A stretch of 10,000 nucleotides of DNA from Chloroflexota bacterium (GTDB lineage Bacteria; Chloroflexota; Anaerolineae; Anaerolineales; Villigracilaceae), in NCBI GenBank assembly GCA_020217065.1, contig JAIWOB010000069.1, forward strand, positions 1-10,000. The letters run 5' to 3'. Within the stretch, counting starts at the first letter, position 1. The number at the start of each line of letters is the position of its first letter. Shown here one piece after another: positions 1 to 5,918 of this stretch. The position numbers were made by a program, and so were the translations under genes. The notes beneath the pieces are model-generated. The model ran no database searches. It saw only the letters and a list, made by a program, of their open reading frames with translations, and had not been told where the DNA came from.

Positions 1-943
1 TTTCAGTCTCGCGTTTGGTGATGGCGCTCAAGGACATCAACATCAGCAGGGAAAAAAAGGCGACCGTTACCAGTTCGCCAAAGCCGCGGCGGGCGTATTC
101 GGCGTAAGTGTAGCCTTCCACGTTGATGTTGGTCTCGCCGCCGAAAAAGTACTGAAATTGAATGATGACGAAAACCGCGAAAAGCGCGACGACGCTGCCC
201 AGCACAATGGTCGCTTCGACGCTGCCGAGGAACGGCGGAATGAGCGGCTTGTCTTCGCTGACGAGTTTTTCATCCTTCGACTGCGCCGCCGCGTGGAGGA
301 TGACCCCCGCCAGCGCATATCCAATGACGACGATATAGACAAAGCGGAAAATCAATTCTGGCAGGTTGTCGAGGCGGAACCAGTTGATTAAATCTTCAAG
401 CCGCTGACCGAAGACCACATCTGCCGAGGCGAGGAGGGAGGCGAAGACGGTAATAACAGGCAATGCAATCAGGACGCCGCGTACGATGGGCCAGAGGTTT
501 CGCTTTGGAGGTTGAACGCCCGCCTCCGCTTGTCCCTTGCGGACTTCAGCCGTGTAAGCGATGGGGCGGGCAATCATGCTCCCCGCCAGCGATGCGGTTT
601 TGGCAAGATAATCAAAAAGGTTGTACTGAGTCCAACGTCCGCCGAGGTAGGTGACGGCGAGCAGGGTCATGGTCAACAGGGTGAAGGCGTAAGCCAGAAA
701 CGCAGTCATCGGCTCGGCGCGGATAAAAGTCACGGCGGCGAAAAAGCCGAAGAGCGGAATCAGACTCAGGCTGGCGCGGTTTGGGCGCAGCCCGTCGCTG
801 AGAAGAAGGTAGAACGCGGCGGTTACGCAGGCGGCGCAGAAAATCGCAAAGTTGACCCCGGCTTTCGTTTCCCAAAAAAGGAAATCGAAGAGCCAGCCGA
901 GGGCAAGGACAATCATCCAAAGTTTGTTGGGGTTTGTTTTCAT
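1..943 (-). CDS. DUF4173-family multi-pass membrane protein (3' end outside window)
   Basis: The frame is open from ATG at 943-941 to the left edge, giving 314 residues with no stop. An AGGAG at 950-954 lies 6 nt before the ATG and fixes the start. About eight hydrophobic segments are visible, roughly at residues 8-24, 29-48, 58-74, 79-99, 150-172, 195-217, 242-264 and 288-305. A charged, probably cytosolic, loop covers about 125-148. The stretch EYARRGFGEL near residues 281-290, just before a membrane segment, is the recognisable signature of DUF4173/DUF4153-type proteins. The family has no established reaction. It is often found near regulatory genes, but nothing here shows a role. It is transcribed away from the rhodanese gene's 3' end, with a 362-bp gap between them. 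Family membership is recalled from motif and topology, not from a search. Confidence 0.85.
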   Translation of the reverse strand, partial: MKTNPNKLWMIVLALGWLFDFLFWETKAGVNFAIFCAACVTAAFYLLLSDGLRPNRASLSLIPLFGFFAAVTFIRAEPMTAFLAYAFTLLTMTLLAVTYLGGRWTQYNLFDYLAKTASLAGSMIARPIAYTAEVRKGQAEAGVQPPKRNLWPIVRGVLIALPVITVFASLLASADVVFGQRLEDLINWFRLDNLPELIFRFVYIVVIGYALAGVILHAAAQSKDEKLVSEDKPLIPPFLGSVEATIVLGSVVALFAVFVIIQFQYFFGGETNINVEGYTYAEYARRGFGELVTVAFFSLLMLMSLSAITKRETE

Positions 944-1033
944 AATATTCTCCTGTTGTCTTGAAATCGCGCTTCGACCGCGCTTGGCGCAACAGACAAA
1001 GGATAGCCGTTTCCGCCTGACGGAGACTTGCAA

Positions 1034-1042
1034 AAGGTATCA
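1034..1042 (-). promoter_or_regulatory. Possible extended -10 for the DUF4173 gene
   Basis: On the minus strand TGA-TACCTT (1042-1034) resembles an extended -10. A poor -35 candidate, TTCCAG, lies 17 nt further upstream. It is about 90 nt upstream of the start codon. The rest of 944-1095 shows no gene or strong hairpin. Confidence 0.25.
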
Positions 1043-1095
1043 GAAATTTTCAAAAACTGGAAGATTACAGTTTTGTGAGAATCGAAAACGCCCCA

Positions 1096-1124
1096 TTGAC
1101 ACGCAATTTGTTTTATGACATACT
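1096..1124 (+). promoter_or_regulatory. Sigma70-type promoter of an orphan small transcript
   Basis: A perfect TTGACA (1096-1101) is separated by exactly 17 nt from CATACT (1119-1124). CATACT is preceded by TGA, giving an extended -10. Transcription would begin near 1131 and run rightward into the 16-codon ORF at 1184. No plus-strand gene of normal size lies downstream before 3885. Confidence 0.6.
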
Positions 1125-1183
1125 TTTAGCGTCGCGGGGGCAAACATCCGCCTGCCATCTTTTGAAAGGAGGAGGTGTTGCCG

Positions 1184-1234
1184 ATGAGTAGTAGTAACAA
1201 ACCCAGCGCTGTGGCAGCCCTCCCCGTTTTATAA
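1184..1234 (+). CDS. Putative 16-residue peptide (leader-like small ORF)
   Basis: ATG at 1184 follows an extended purine-rich Shine-Dalgarno, AAAGGAGGAGG at 1165-1175, about 8 nt upstream, the strongest such site in the window. The product MSSSNKPSAVAALPVL has three serines at the start and an Ala/Val/Leu-rich end, and stops at TAA 1232-1234. A good promoter lies 60 nt before the predicted SD-ATG region. The 5' arm of a 12-bp hairpin (1206-1252) is inside the ORF, so a translating ribosome would open it. This is the shape of a leader peptide, but the next gene is on the opposite strand. It could be an independent small protein, a leader stranded by rearrangement, or part of an sRNA. I do not recognise the peptide. 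Confidence 0.5.
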   Translation: MSSSNKPSAVAALPVL

Positions 1235-1252
1235 CGAAAACTGCCACAGCGC
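1206..1252 (+). other. 12-bp perfect hairpin overlapping the small ORF
   Basis: GCGCTGTGGCAG (1206-1217) and CTGCCACAGCGC (1241-1252) are exact reverse complements around a 23-nt loop that contains the small ORF's stop codon. There is no U-run after it. It is probably a regulatory or stabilising structure of the small transcript. Confidence 0.65.
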
Positions 1253-1256
1253 CCCA

Positions 1257-1283
1257 AGACAGCCATCCTAGCGATGGCTGTCT
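1257..1283. terminator. 11-bp hairpin, possible bidirectional transcription end
   Basis: AGACAGCCATC (1257-1267) and GATGGCTGTCT (1273-1283) pair perfectly around a 5-nt loop. It sits 22 nt past the rhodanese stop on the minus strand and directly after the small-ORF hairpin on the plus strand, where a convergent terminator is expected. Neither side has a proper T-run (plus side GGTTATTG), so intrinsic termination may be weak. Confidence 0.45.
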
Positions 1284-1305
1284 GGTTATTGAGGCGGGGG
1301 CTGGA

Positions 1306-1650
1306 TTAATAGAAGCCTACAGAAGAATCGACCTTGCGGGCGTAATCGTCAATTCCCCCTTTGACGTTGACTGCGTTTTTGTATCCGTTTTGAACCAGCC
1401 ACATGACGACTTGCGAACTGCGGCTGCCGTGATGGCATAGGACGTATGTGGGAATTTGTCCCGCGCGGATGGATGCGGGAAGGGCGTTCAAGCCCCGCTT
1501 GGCGAGAACGCTCATGGGAATGTTTTCGAGGCGGGGGTCGGCGATGGCGGCGCGGTCCAATTCGAACGGCTCCCGCACGTCGAGTAAAACAAACGCTTCG
1601 TTTGATTTCAGTTTTTCGCCGAGTTCGGCGGCGGTGATTTCAGCGTACAT
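1306..1650 (-). CDS. Single-domain rhodanese-like sulfurtransferase
   Basis: This is a 114-residue protein of one rhodanese domain. It has the DVREPFE motif at 24-30, an active-site loop beginning at Cys72 (CHHGSR, 72-77), and a C-terminal VKGGIDDYA at 96-104. Cys72 would carry the persulfide. The six-residue loop and the ending resemble rhodanese domains fused to MoeB/ThiF-type E1 enzymes, but here the domain stands alone. It is cytosolic, with no signal peptide. Its ATG lies 1 nt after the glgP stop and has no clear Shine-Dalgarno, so translation is probably coupled to glgP. The real sulfur acceptor cannot be read from the sequence; the link to glycogen metabolism may only be shared transcription. 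Confidence 0.9.
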   Translation of the reverse strand: MYAEITAAELGEKLKSNEAFVLLDVREPFELDRAAIADPRLENIPMSVLAKRGLNALPASIRAGQIPTYVLCHHGSRSSQVVMWLVQNGYKNAVNVKGGIDDYARKVDSSVGFY

Positions 1651-1651
1651 T

Positions 1652-3784
1652 TTATTTCAGCGCCGGGGCGTATAATTTTTCGACATATTCCTTGACCATG
1701 CGGCGGGTGGAAAAGCGCGGAATGACGGTTTTCATGCTGTTTTTCATCATGGCAATCCATTCTCTCGAAATATCCTTAAGGTCGCGATTATAGAAGAGGG
1801 GGACGATTTTGTGTTCAAGCGTATAGTAAAGGTCTTCAGCGTCCGCCGCATCCTGGATTTCGCTGGAGCCGTATTCCTTATCTTCGCCGATAGCCCAGCC
1901 GTTTTGTCCGTTATAGGCTTCGCGCCACCAGCCGTCGAGGACGGAGAAATTCAACGCGCCGTTAAGGGCGGCTTTCATGCCCGACGTTCCGCTGGCTTCC
2001 ATGGGACGGCGCGGCGTGTTCATCCACACATCCACGCCCTGCACAAGATAGCGCGCCAGATTCATGTCGTAATCTTCAAGAAAGACCAGCCGTCCGCCTG
2101 TCTCAGCCCGTTTGACCGTGCGGTAGACCTGTTGAATTAACTGTTTGCCTGGTTCGTCGGCGGGATGCGCCTTGCCGGCAAAGATGATTTGCACCGGCAT
2201 GTTGGGGCGGTTGATGAGTTCGAGCAGGCGGTCAATATCTGAAAGAATCAGGCTGGCGCGTTTGTAGGTGGCAAAGCGCCGCGCGAACCCGATGGTCAGG
2301 GCGTAAGGATTGATTAACACGCCGGAAGAGACCACCTGCACGGGGTGGAAACCGCCGTGCGTCCAACGGTCGCGGACGCGTTCGCGCATATAGAACGCCA
2401 GTTTTCGTTTGAGATGTTGGTGGACGCCCCACAACTCGGCGTCTGGAATATTGTCTAATTTTTCCCAGATGGAAGGCTCATCGAGACGGTCGTACCAGTC
2501 TGCGCCGAGATAAACCTCCAGCAGGTTTTTCATGCGGCGCGCCATCCAGTTGGCGGTATGCACGCCGTTGGTGATATGTTGAATGGGAACCTCTTCTTCG
2601 GTTTTTCCCTGCCAGAGGAAATTCCACATTCCTCGGGCGACTTGCCCGTGCAGTTCGGAAACGCCGTTGCTGCCGCCGGAAAGTTTGAGGGCAAGAACGG
2701 GCATGGAAAAGGTTTCGGTGTGCGGCTTTTGATGTCTGGCGATATCCACAAATTCTTCGCGGGTCAAGCCAAGTTTGCCCCAGAAGTTGGCGAGGTATTT
2801 ATCAATCAGCCAGAGCGGGAATTCGTCGTTGCCGGCGGGAACGGGAGTATGGGTGGTAAAGACGTTTTGTTTTTTCGTTTTCTGCGCGGCTTGGGAAAAG
2901 GTCAGCCCGGAGTCTACAAGTTCGCGCGCCCGCTCCAGGGTGAGAAAGGCGGCGTGTCCTTCGTTCATGTGCCAGACGGCGGGAGAAATCTCCAGGGCGC
3001 GCAGAGCGCGCACGCCGCCTGCGCCAAGCAGGATTTCCTGCATCACGCGGCGGTCCAGGTCGGACCAGTACAGGCGGGCGGTAAGCAGGCGGTCAAAAGA
3101 ATCGTTTTGTTCGATGTTCGAGTCGAGCAGGTAAAGCGGAACGCGCCCCACCCGCACCTCCCAAATTTGAAGGCTCACAGCGCGGTCCGGAAATTCAACC
3201 GTCACGGCGAGGGGCTTTCTATTTTTCGTCACCAGGGTCACTGGATGATGTTGAAGGTTGAGGGGATTATTCAACGCTTCCTGCCAGCCGTCCTCGCTGA
3301 TGCGCTGCGAGAAGTAACCCTGGGCGTACATCAACCCAACGCCAACGAGAGGCAGTCCGAGGTCGGAGGCTTCTTTCAGGTGGTCGCCCGCCAGCACGCC
3401 CAAGCCGCCGGAGTAGATGGGCAGGGTTTCATGCAAACCGAATTCCATCGAAAAGTAAGCGACCGGTTGAGCGTCAAACTCTGGATGCGTCCGCTGCGTC
3501 CATGTTTTTTGGGCAAAATAAGCGTCGAACTTCTGAAAGAGCGCGTCGTACAGAGTCAGGTATTCGTCGTCTTGCGCGATTTGCTCCAACCTTTGCCGGG
3601 GGGCTTCCCGCAAAAAGCGGAGGGGGTTATGACCGAGGCGTTCCCACAAATCGTAATCGAGTTTGCCGAATAAATGCGCGGTTTCCGGCTGCCAGGTCCA
3701 CCATAGGTTGTAAGCCAGTTCGCCGAGGCGGGCGATGCGTTTGGGAAGGTCGAATTTTGAAGAAGGGTTTGTTTTGAATTCCAT
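1652..3784 (-). CDS. glgP: Alpha-glucan (glycogen/maltodextrin) phosphorylase, GT35, with DUF3417 N-terminus
   Basis: The enzyme releases glucose-1-phosphate from alpha-1,4-glucans using phosphate and PLP. The product is 710 residues from ATG 3784, the usual size of the short archaeal/Thermotoga-like branch and shorter than the ~800-residue E. coli/animal type. Residues 11-31 (...LGELAYNLWWTW) begin the DUF3417 N-terminal domain. VAYFSMEFGL (108-117) and HMNEGHAAF (272-280) follow. FARRFATYKRA is at 500-510 and QIIFAGKAHPADEPGK at about 532-547. The PLP lysine is Lys604 in EASGTSGMKAALNG. An upstream TTG at 3862 would add 26 residues unlike the family and would overlap the divergent promoter, so the ATG is preferred, although its Shine-Dalgarno is weak. 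It is divergent from pfkA across 100 bp and is followed by the rhodanese gene in the same operon. Confidence 0.95.
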   Translation of the reverse strand: MEFKTNPSSKFDLPKRIARLGELAYNLWWTWQPETAHLFGKLDYDLWERLGHNPLRFLREAPRQRLEQIAQDDEYLTLYDALFQKFDAYFAQKTWTQRTHPEFDAQPVAYFSMEFGLHETLPIYSGGLGVLAGDHLKEASDLGLPLVGVGLMYAQGYFSQRISEDGWQEALNNPLNLQHHPVTLVTKNRKPLAVTVEFPDRAVSLQIWEVRVGRVPLYLLDSNIEQNDSFDRLLTARLYWSDLDRRVMQEILLGAGGVRALRALEISPAVWHMNEGHAAFLTLERARELVDSGLTFSQAAQKTKKQNVFTTHTPVPAGNDEFPLWLIDKYLANFWGKLGLTREEFVDIARHQKPHTETFSMPVLALKLSGGSNGVSELHGQVARGMWNFLWQGKTEEEVPIQHITNGVHTANWMARRMKNLLEVYLGADWYDRLDEPSIWEKLDNIPDAELWGVHQHLKRKLAFYMRERVRDRWTHGGFHPVQVVSSGVLINPYALTIGFARRFATYKRASLILSDIDRLLELINRPNMPVQIIFAGKAHPADEPGKQLIQQVYRTVKRAETGGRLVFLEDYDMNLARYLVQGVDVWMNTPRRPMEASGTSGMKAALNGALNFSVLDGWWREAYNGQNGWAIGEDKEYGSSEIQDAADAEDLYYTLEHKIVPLFYNRDLKDISREWIAMMKNSMKTVIPRFSTRRMVKEYVEKLYAPALK

Positions 3785-3841
3785 AGCGGCGAATGATACC
3801 TCATTTTCGCGCGCCGGGCGCGTTTGGCGCGATTCTGGGAC

Positions 3842-3847
3842 TATAAT
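3842..3847 (+). promoter_or_regulatory. -10 element (TATAAT) of pfkA
   Basis: A perfect TATAAT lies 37 nt before the pfkA start codon, predicting a start near 3853-3855 and a leader of about 30 nt. No good -35 is seen at 17 nt, so an activator may be needed. The minus strand reads TATAGT over 3845-3840, so a glgP promoter may overlap it. The pfkA Shine-Dalgarno is GGGAG at 3873-3877. Confidence 0.5.
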
Positions 3848-3884
3848 CAAAGCCCGTAGCAAAAATTAATACGGGAGACGTTTT

Positions 3885-5000
3885 ATGCCTGCAAAAAAAA
3901 TAAATCCAATTAAGAGAATCGCAATCAGCACCGGCGGCGGCGACGCGCCCGGTTTGAACGCTGTCATTCGCGCGGCGACTCTTTCCGCCATCAAGCGCGG
4001 CTGGGAGGTGTACGGAGTTCTTGACGGTTTCAACGGGCTGATTTTGCCGGAACAGTATCCAAACGGCGGCTTAATTCCGCTGACCCGCGAACGCGTGCGC
4101 GGCATCACCCATTTGGGCGGGACCATCCTGGGAACAAGCAATCGAAACAACCCGCTCAAGTACCCCGTGCCGCGCCCCGACGGCACGATTGAAGAAGTGG
4201 ACCGCAGCGACGAGATTGTGCGCGGCTTTGGGCTTCACCACATTGACGCGCTGATTACGGTCGGCGGCGACGGTTCGCTGGCGATTGCTAGCGTCCTCGC
4301 TAAAAAAGGGCTGCGCCTGATTTCCGTTCCCAAGACGATTGACAACGACTTGGACAAGACGGACGTCACCTTCGGCTTTGAGACCGCCGTGGGCTTTGCG
4401 ACCGAATGTATTGACCGCCTGCATTCGACCGCCGCGTCTCACGGGCGGGTGATGGTCGTTGAAGTGATGGGACGTTACGCCGGCTGGATAGCCCTCCACG
4501 CGGGCGTGGCTGGCTCCGCCGACGCCATCCTGATTCCGGAACGTCCCTACGATATTCACAAAGTCGTTGACAAAATCCGCGAGCGCGAGGCGCAAGGCAG
4601 CAAGTTCACCATTGTGGTGGTGGCGGAAGGCGCGACGCCGATGGGCGGCGGAGTAACCGTTTTGGAGCATGAAGCGGGGCGCGCCGAGCGCCTGGGAGGC
4701 ATCGGCGAAAAGGTGGCGGCGGAAATTCACGAAATTTCCGGCAAAGAAACCCGCGTCGTGGTGCTGGGTCACTTGCTGCGCGGCGGTTCGCCCACGGCGT
4801 TTGACCGCCTGATTGCTTTGCGCTTTGGCGCCGCCGCCGTGCGCGGGCTGGAAGAAGGTCATGAGGGAGTTATGGTCTCTCTCGACCCGCCGCATGTAAA
4901 ATACGTTCCCATCGAAGAAGCGAAGGGCAGGATGAAGATGGTGCCGATGGATTCGGACACGATTCTCACCGCCCTTGATTTGGGAATTTCGTTCGGCTGA
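3885..5000 (+). CDS. pfkA: 6-phosphofructokinase, mixed-substrate (group III) type
   Basis: The enzyme phosphorylates fructose-6-phosphate to fructose-1,6-bisphosphate in glycolysis. The product is 371 residues, slightly longer than E. coli PfkA (320), as usual for group III. GGGDAPGLNAVIRA is at 17-30. GGDGS is at 127-131. PKTIDND is at 149-155, with catalytic Asp153. MGR is at 195-197 and LGHLLRGGSPTAFDR at 294-308. In E. coli numbering, position 104 is Gly (Gly130 here), which favours ATP over pyrophosphate. Position 124 is Lys (Lys150), the mark of the PPi/mixed group rather than classical PfkA. ATP use is therefore predicted but not certain. The start has GGGAG 7 nt upstream. The gene has its own promoter and terminator, so it is probably monocistronic and divergent from glgP. 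Confidence 0.95.
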   Translation: MPAKKINPIKRIAISTGGGDAPGLNAVIRAATLSAIKRGWEVYGVLDGFNGLILPEQYPNGGLIPLTRERVRGITHLGGTILGTSNRNNPLKYPVPRPDGTIEEVDRSDEIVRGFGLHHIDALITVGGDGSLAIASVLAKKGLRLISVPKTIDNDLDKTDVTFGFETAVGFATECIDRLHSTAASHGRVMVVEVMGRYAGWIALHAGVAGSADAILIPERPYDIHKVVDKIREREAQGSKFTIVVVAEGATPMGGGVTVLEHEAGRAERLGGIGEKVAAEIHEISGKETRVVVLGHLLRGGSPTAFDRLIALRFGAAAVRGLEEGHEGVMVSLDPPHVKYVPIEEAKGRMKMVPMDSDTILTALDLGISFG

Positions 5001-5011
5001 AATTCGAAAGC

Positions 5012-5043
5012 GCGCCCGACGCGATGTTGGGCGCATTTTTTTT
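5012..5043 (+). terminator. Intrinsic terminator of pfkA
   Basis: GCGCCCGAC (5012-5020) pairs with GTTGGGCGC (5026-5034) in a 9-bp stem with one G-U pair and a 5-nt loop. It is followed by A and then eight T (5036-5043). It begins 11 nt after the pfkA stop and ends only 15 nt before the lutA start codon. Confidence 0.9.
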
Positions 5044-5058
5044 ACGAAAAAGGACTTT

Positions 5059-5784
5059 ATGACCGCAGTCCAACTCTTCGTCACCTGCCTAATTGATTCC
5101 TTCTTCCCGCAAACCGGCGAGGCGGCGGTGGACATTCTCCGCCGTCTTGGCGTCCGCGTGGAATTTCCCTATGAGCAAACCTGTTGCGGACAGCCGACCT
5201 TCAACGCAGGTCTTCGCAGAGACGCGCGCGCCATTGCCGAGCATACCATCAAGGTCTTTGAGAAGACCGAAGGAGACATCGTCACGCCTTCGGGTTCCTG
5301 CGCGCACATGTTCCGCCACAATTATCCGGAGCTTTTTGAAGGGGATTCGTCTTGGATTCCGCGAGCGCAAGCCCTTGCGGCGCGGACGTATGAATTCACA
5401 GAATACCTTGTGGATAAATTGGGCGTAACCGATGTCGGCGCGCGATGGAACGGCAAATTAACCTATCATCCATCTTGCCACACCTTGCGCGGAATCAAGG
5501 TAGACCGTCAGCCGCGCGCCCTGCTCTCGAATGTGAGAGGCGCAATCCTGGTTGAGCTGCCCCACGCCGAGGAATGCTGCGGCTTCGGCGGCGTCATGTC
5601 GGTGGAGCATCCCGAACTCTCGGCGGAGTGGTTGAAGCGCAAGATTCGGAACTTCGAGGAGACCAACGCCCCGACCCTGGTTGTGACCGACGCGGGCTGT
5701 CTGATGCACATCGCAGGCGGACTGCATCGTCAAAAGAAAACGCAGCGGGTGATGCACATCGCGGAAATTCTGAACCACAAATAA
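5059..5784 (+). CDS. lutA: LutA-like (Fe-S)-binding protein, lactate utilization
   Basis: The 241-residue product matches the LutA/YkgE family (about 240 residues), one of three parts of the non-flavin LutABC system that oxidises L-lactate to pyruvate. It contains two copies of the cysteine-rich CCG domain. The first has CCG at 42-44 with Cys81. The second has HPSCH at 138-141 (Cys140), ECCGFGG at 172-178 and Cys214 in DAGCLMH. These cysteines are the likely cluster ligands, and such domains also occur in heterodisulfide reductase and glycolate oxidase iron-sulfur subunits. The frame is open upstream into pfkA, but family similarity begins at MTAVQLFVTC. The ATG at 5059 has AAAGGA just upstream with a short gap. 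The gene is followed by a methyltransferase remnant and lutB. The pfkA terminator lies directly before it, leaving almost no room for a promoter in between. Confidence 0.92.
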   Translation: MTAVQLFVTCLIDSFFPQTGEAAVDILRRLGVRVEFPYEQTCCGQPTFNAGLRRDARAIAEHTIKVFEKTEGDIVTPSGSCAHMFRHNYPELFEGDSSWIPRAQALAARTYEFTEYLVDKLGVTDVGARWNGKLTYHPSCHTLRGIKVDRQPRALLSNVRGAILVELPHAEECCGFGGVMSVEHPELSAEWLKRKIRNFEETNAPTLVVTDAGCLMHIAGGLHRQKKTQRVMHIAEILNHK

Positions 5785-5798
5785 CGAGGGAATAGACC

Positions 5799-5918
5799 AT
5801 GAGTTCCAATGCAGCCAGGTATTACGACGATATTTACGCCGCCAATGGCAAGGATTACCGCGCCGAAGCGGACGTTATACGCGGTTTATTTGGTCAAAAA
5901 CCATTGGGTGTAAAATGA
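5799..5918 (+). pseudogene. N-terminal remnant of a class I SAM-dependent methyltransferase (39 codons)
   Basis: A 39-codon frame begins with ATG at 5799, behind a GAGGG at 5786-5790. Residues 7-25 (RYYDDIYAANGKDYRAEAD) read like the N-terminus of small class I SAM-dependent methyltransferases, where the next element is normally the SAM loop with a D-x-x-C-G-T-G type motif. That motif and everything after it are absent. After residue 30 the frame turns to FGQKPLGVK and ends at TGA 5916-5918, which overlaps the lutB ATG as ATGA. The simplest reading is an internal deletion that removed most of a gene and left its start, which may still couple translation from lutA to lutB. Alternatively it is a small functional peptide. 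The methyltransferase call rests on recall of the motif. Confidence 0.6.

Noticed and set aside
612..992. 126-codon minus-strand frame
   Set aside because: It is out of frame with the DUF4173 gene, which has membrane segments, a proper Shine-Dalgarno and stays open to the window edge.
2558..3673. 371-codon open frame antisense to glgP
   Set aside because: It lies fully inside a confidently identified gene, reads as low-complexity G/V/R/H-rich sequence and matches no family; it is a codon-bias shadow.
3785..3862. TTG-initiated 26-residue extension of glgP
   Set aside because: The extra residues do not resemble the family N-terminus and the stretch overlaps the divergent pfkA/glgP promoter; ATG 3784 starts just before the conserved DUF3417 region.
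4975..5058. Upstream ATG extending lutA by 28 residues into pfkA
   Set aside because: It would translate the pfkA terminator hairpin; homology and the AAAGGA site support ATG 5059.
4071..5135. 354-codon open frame antisense to pfkA
   Set aside because: Same reason: mirror of a GC-rich coding sequence; it also runs through the pfkA terminator into lutA.
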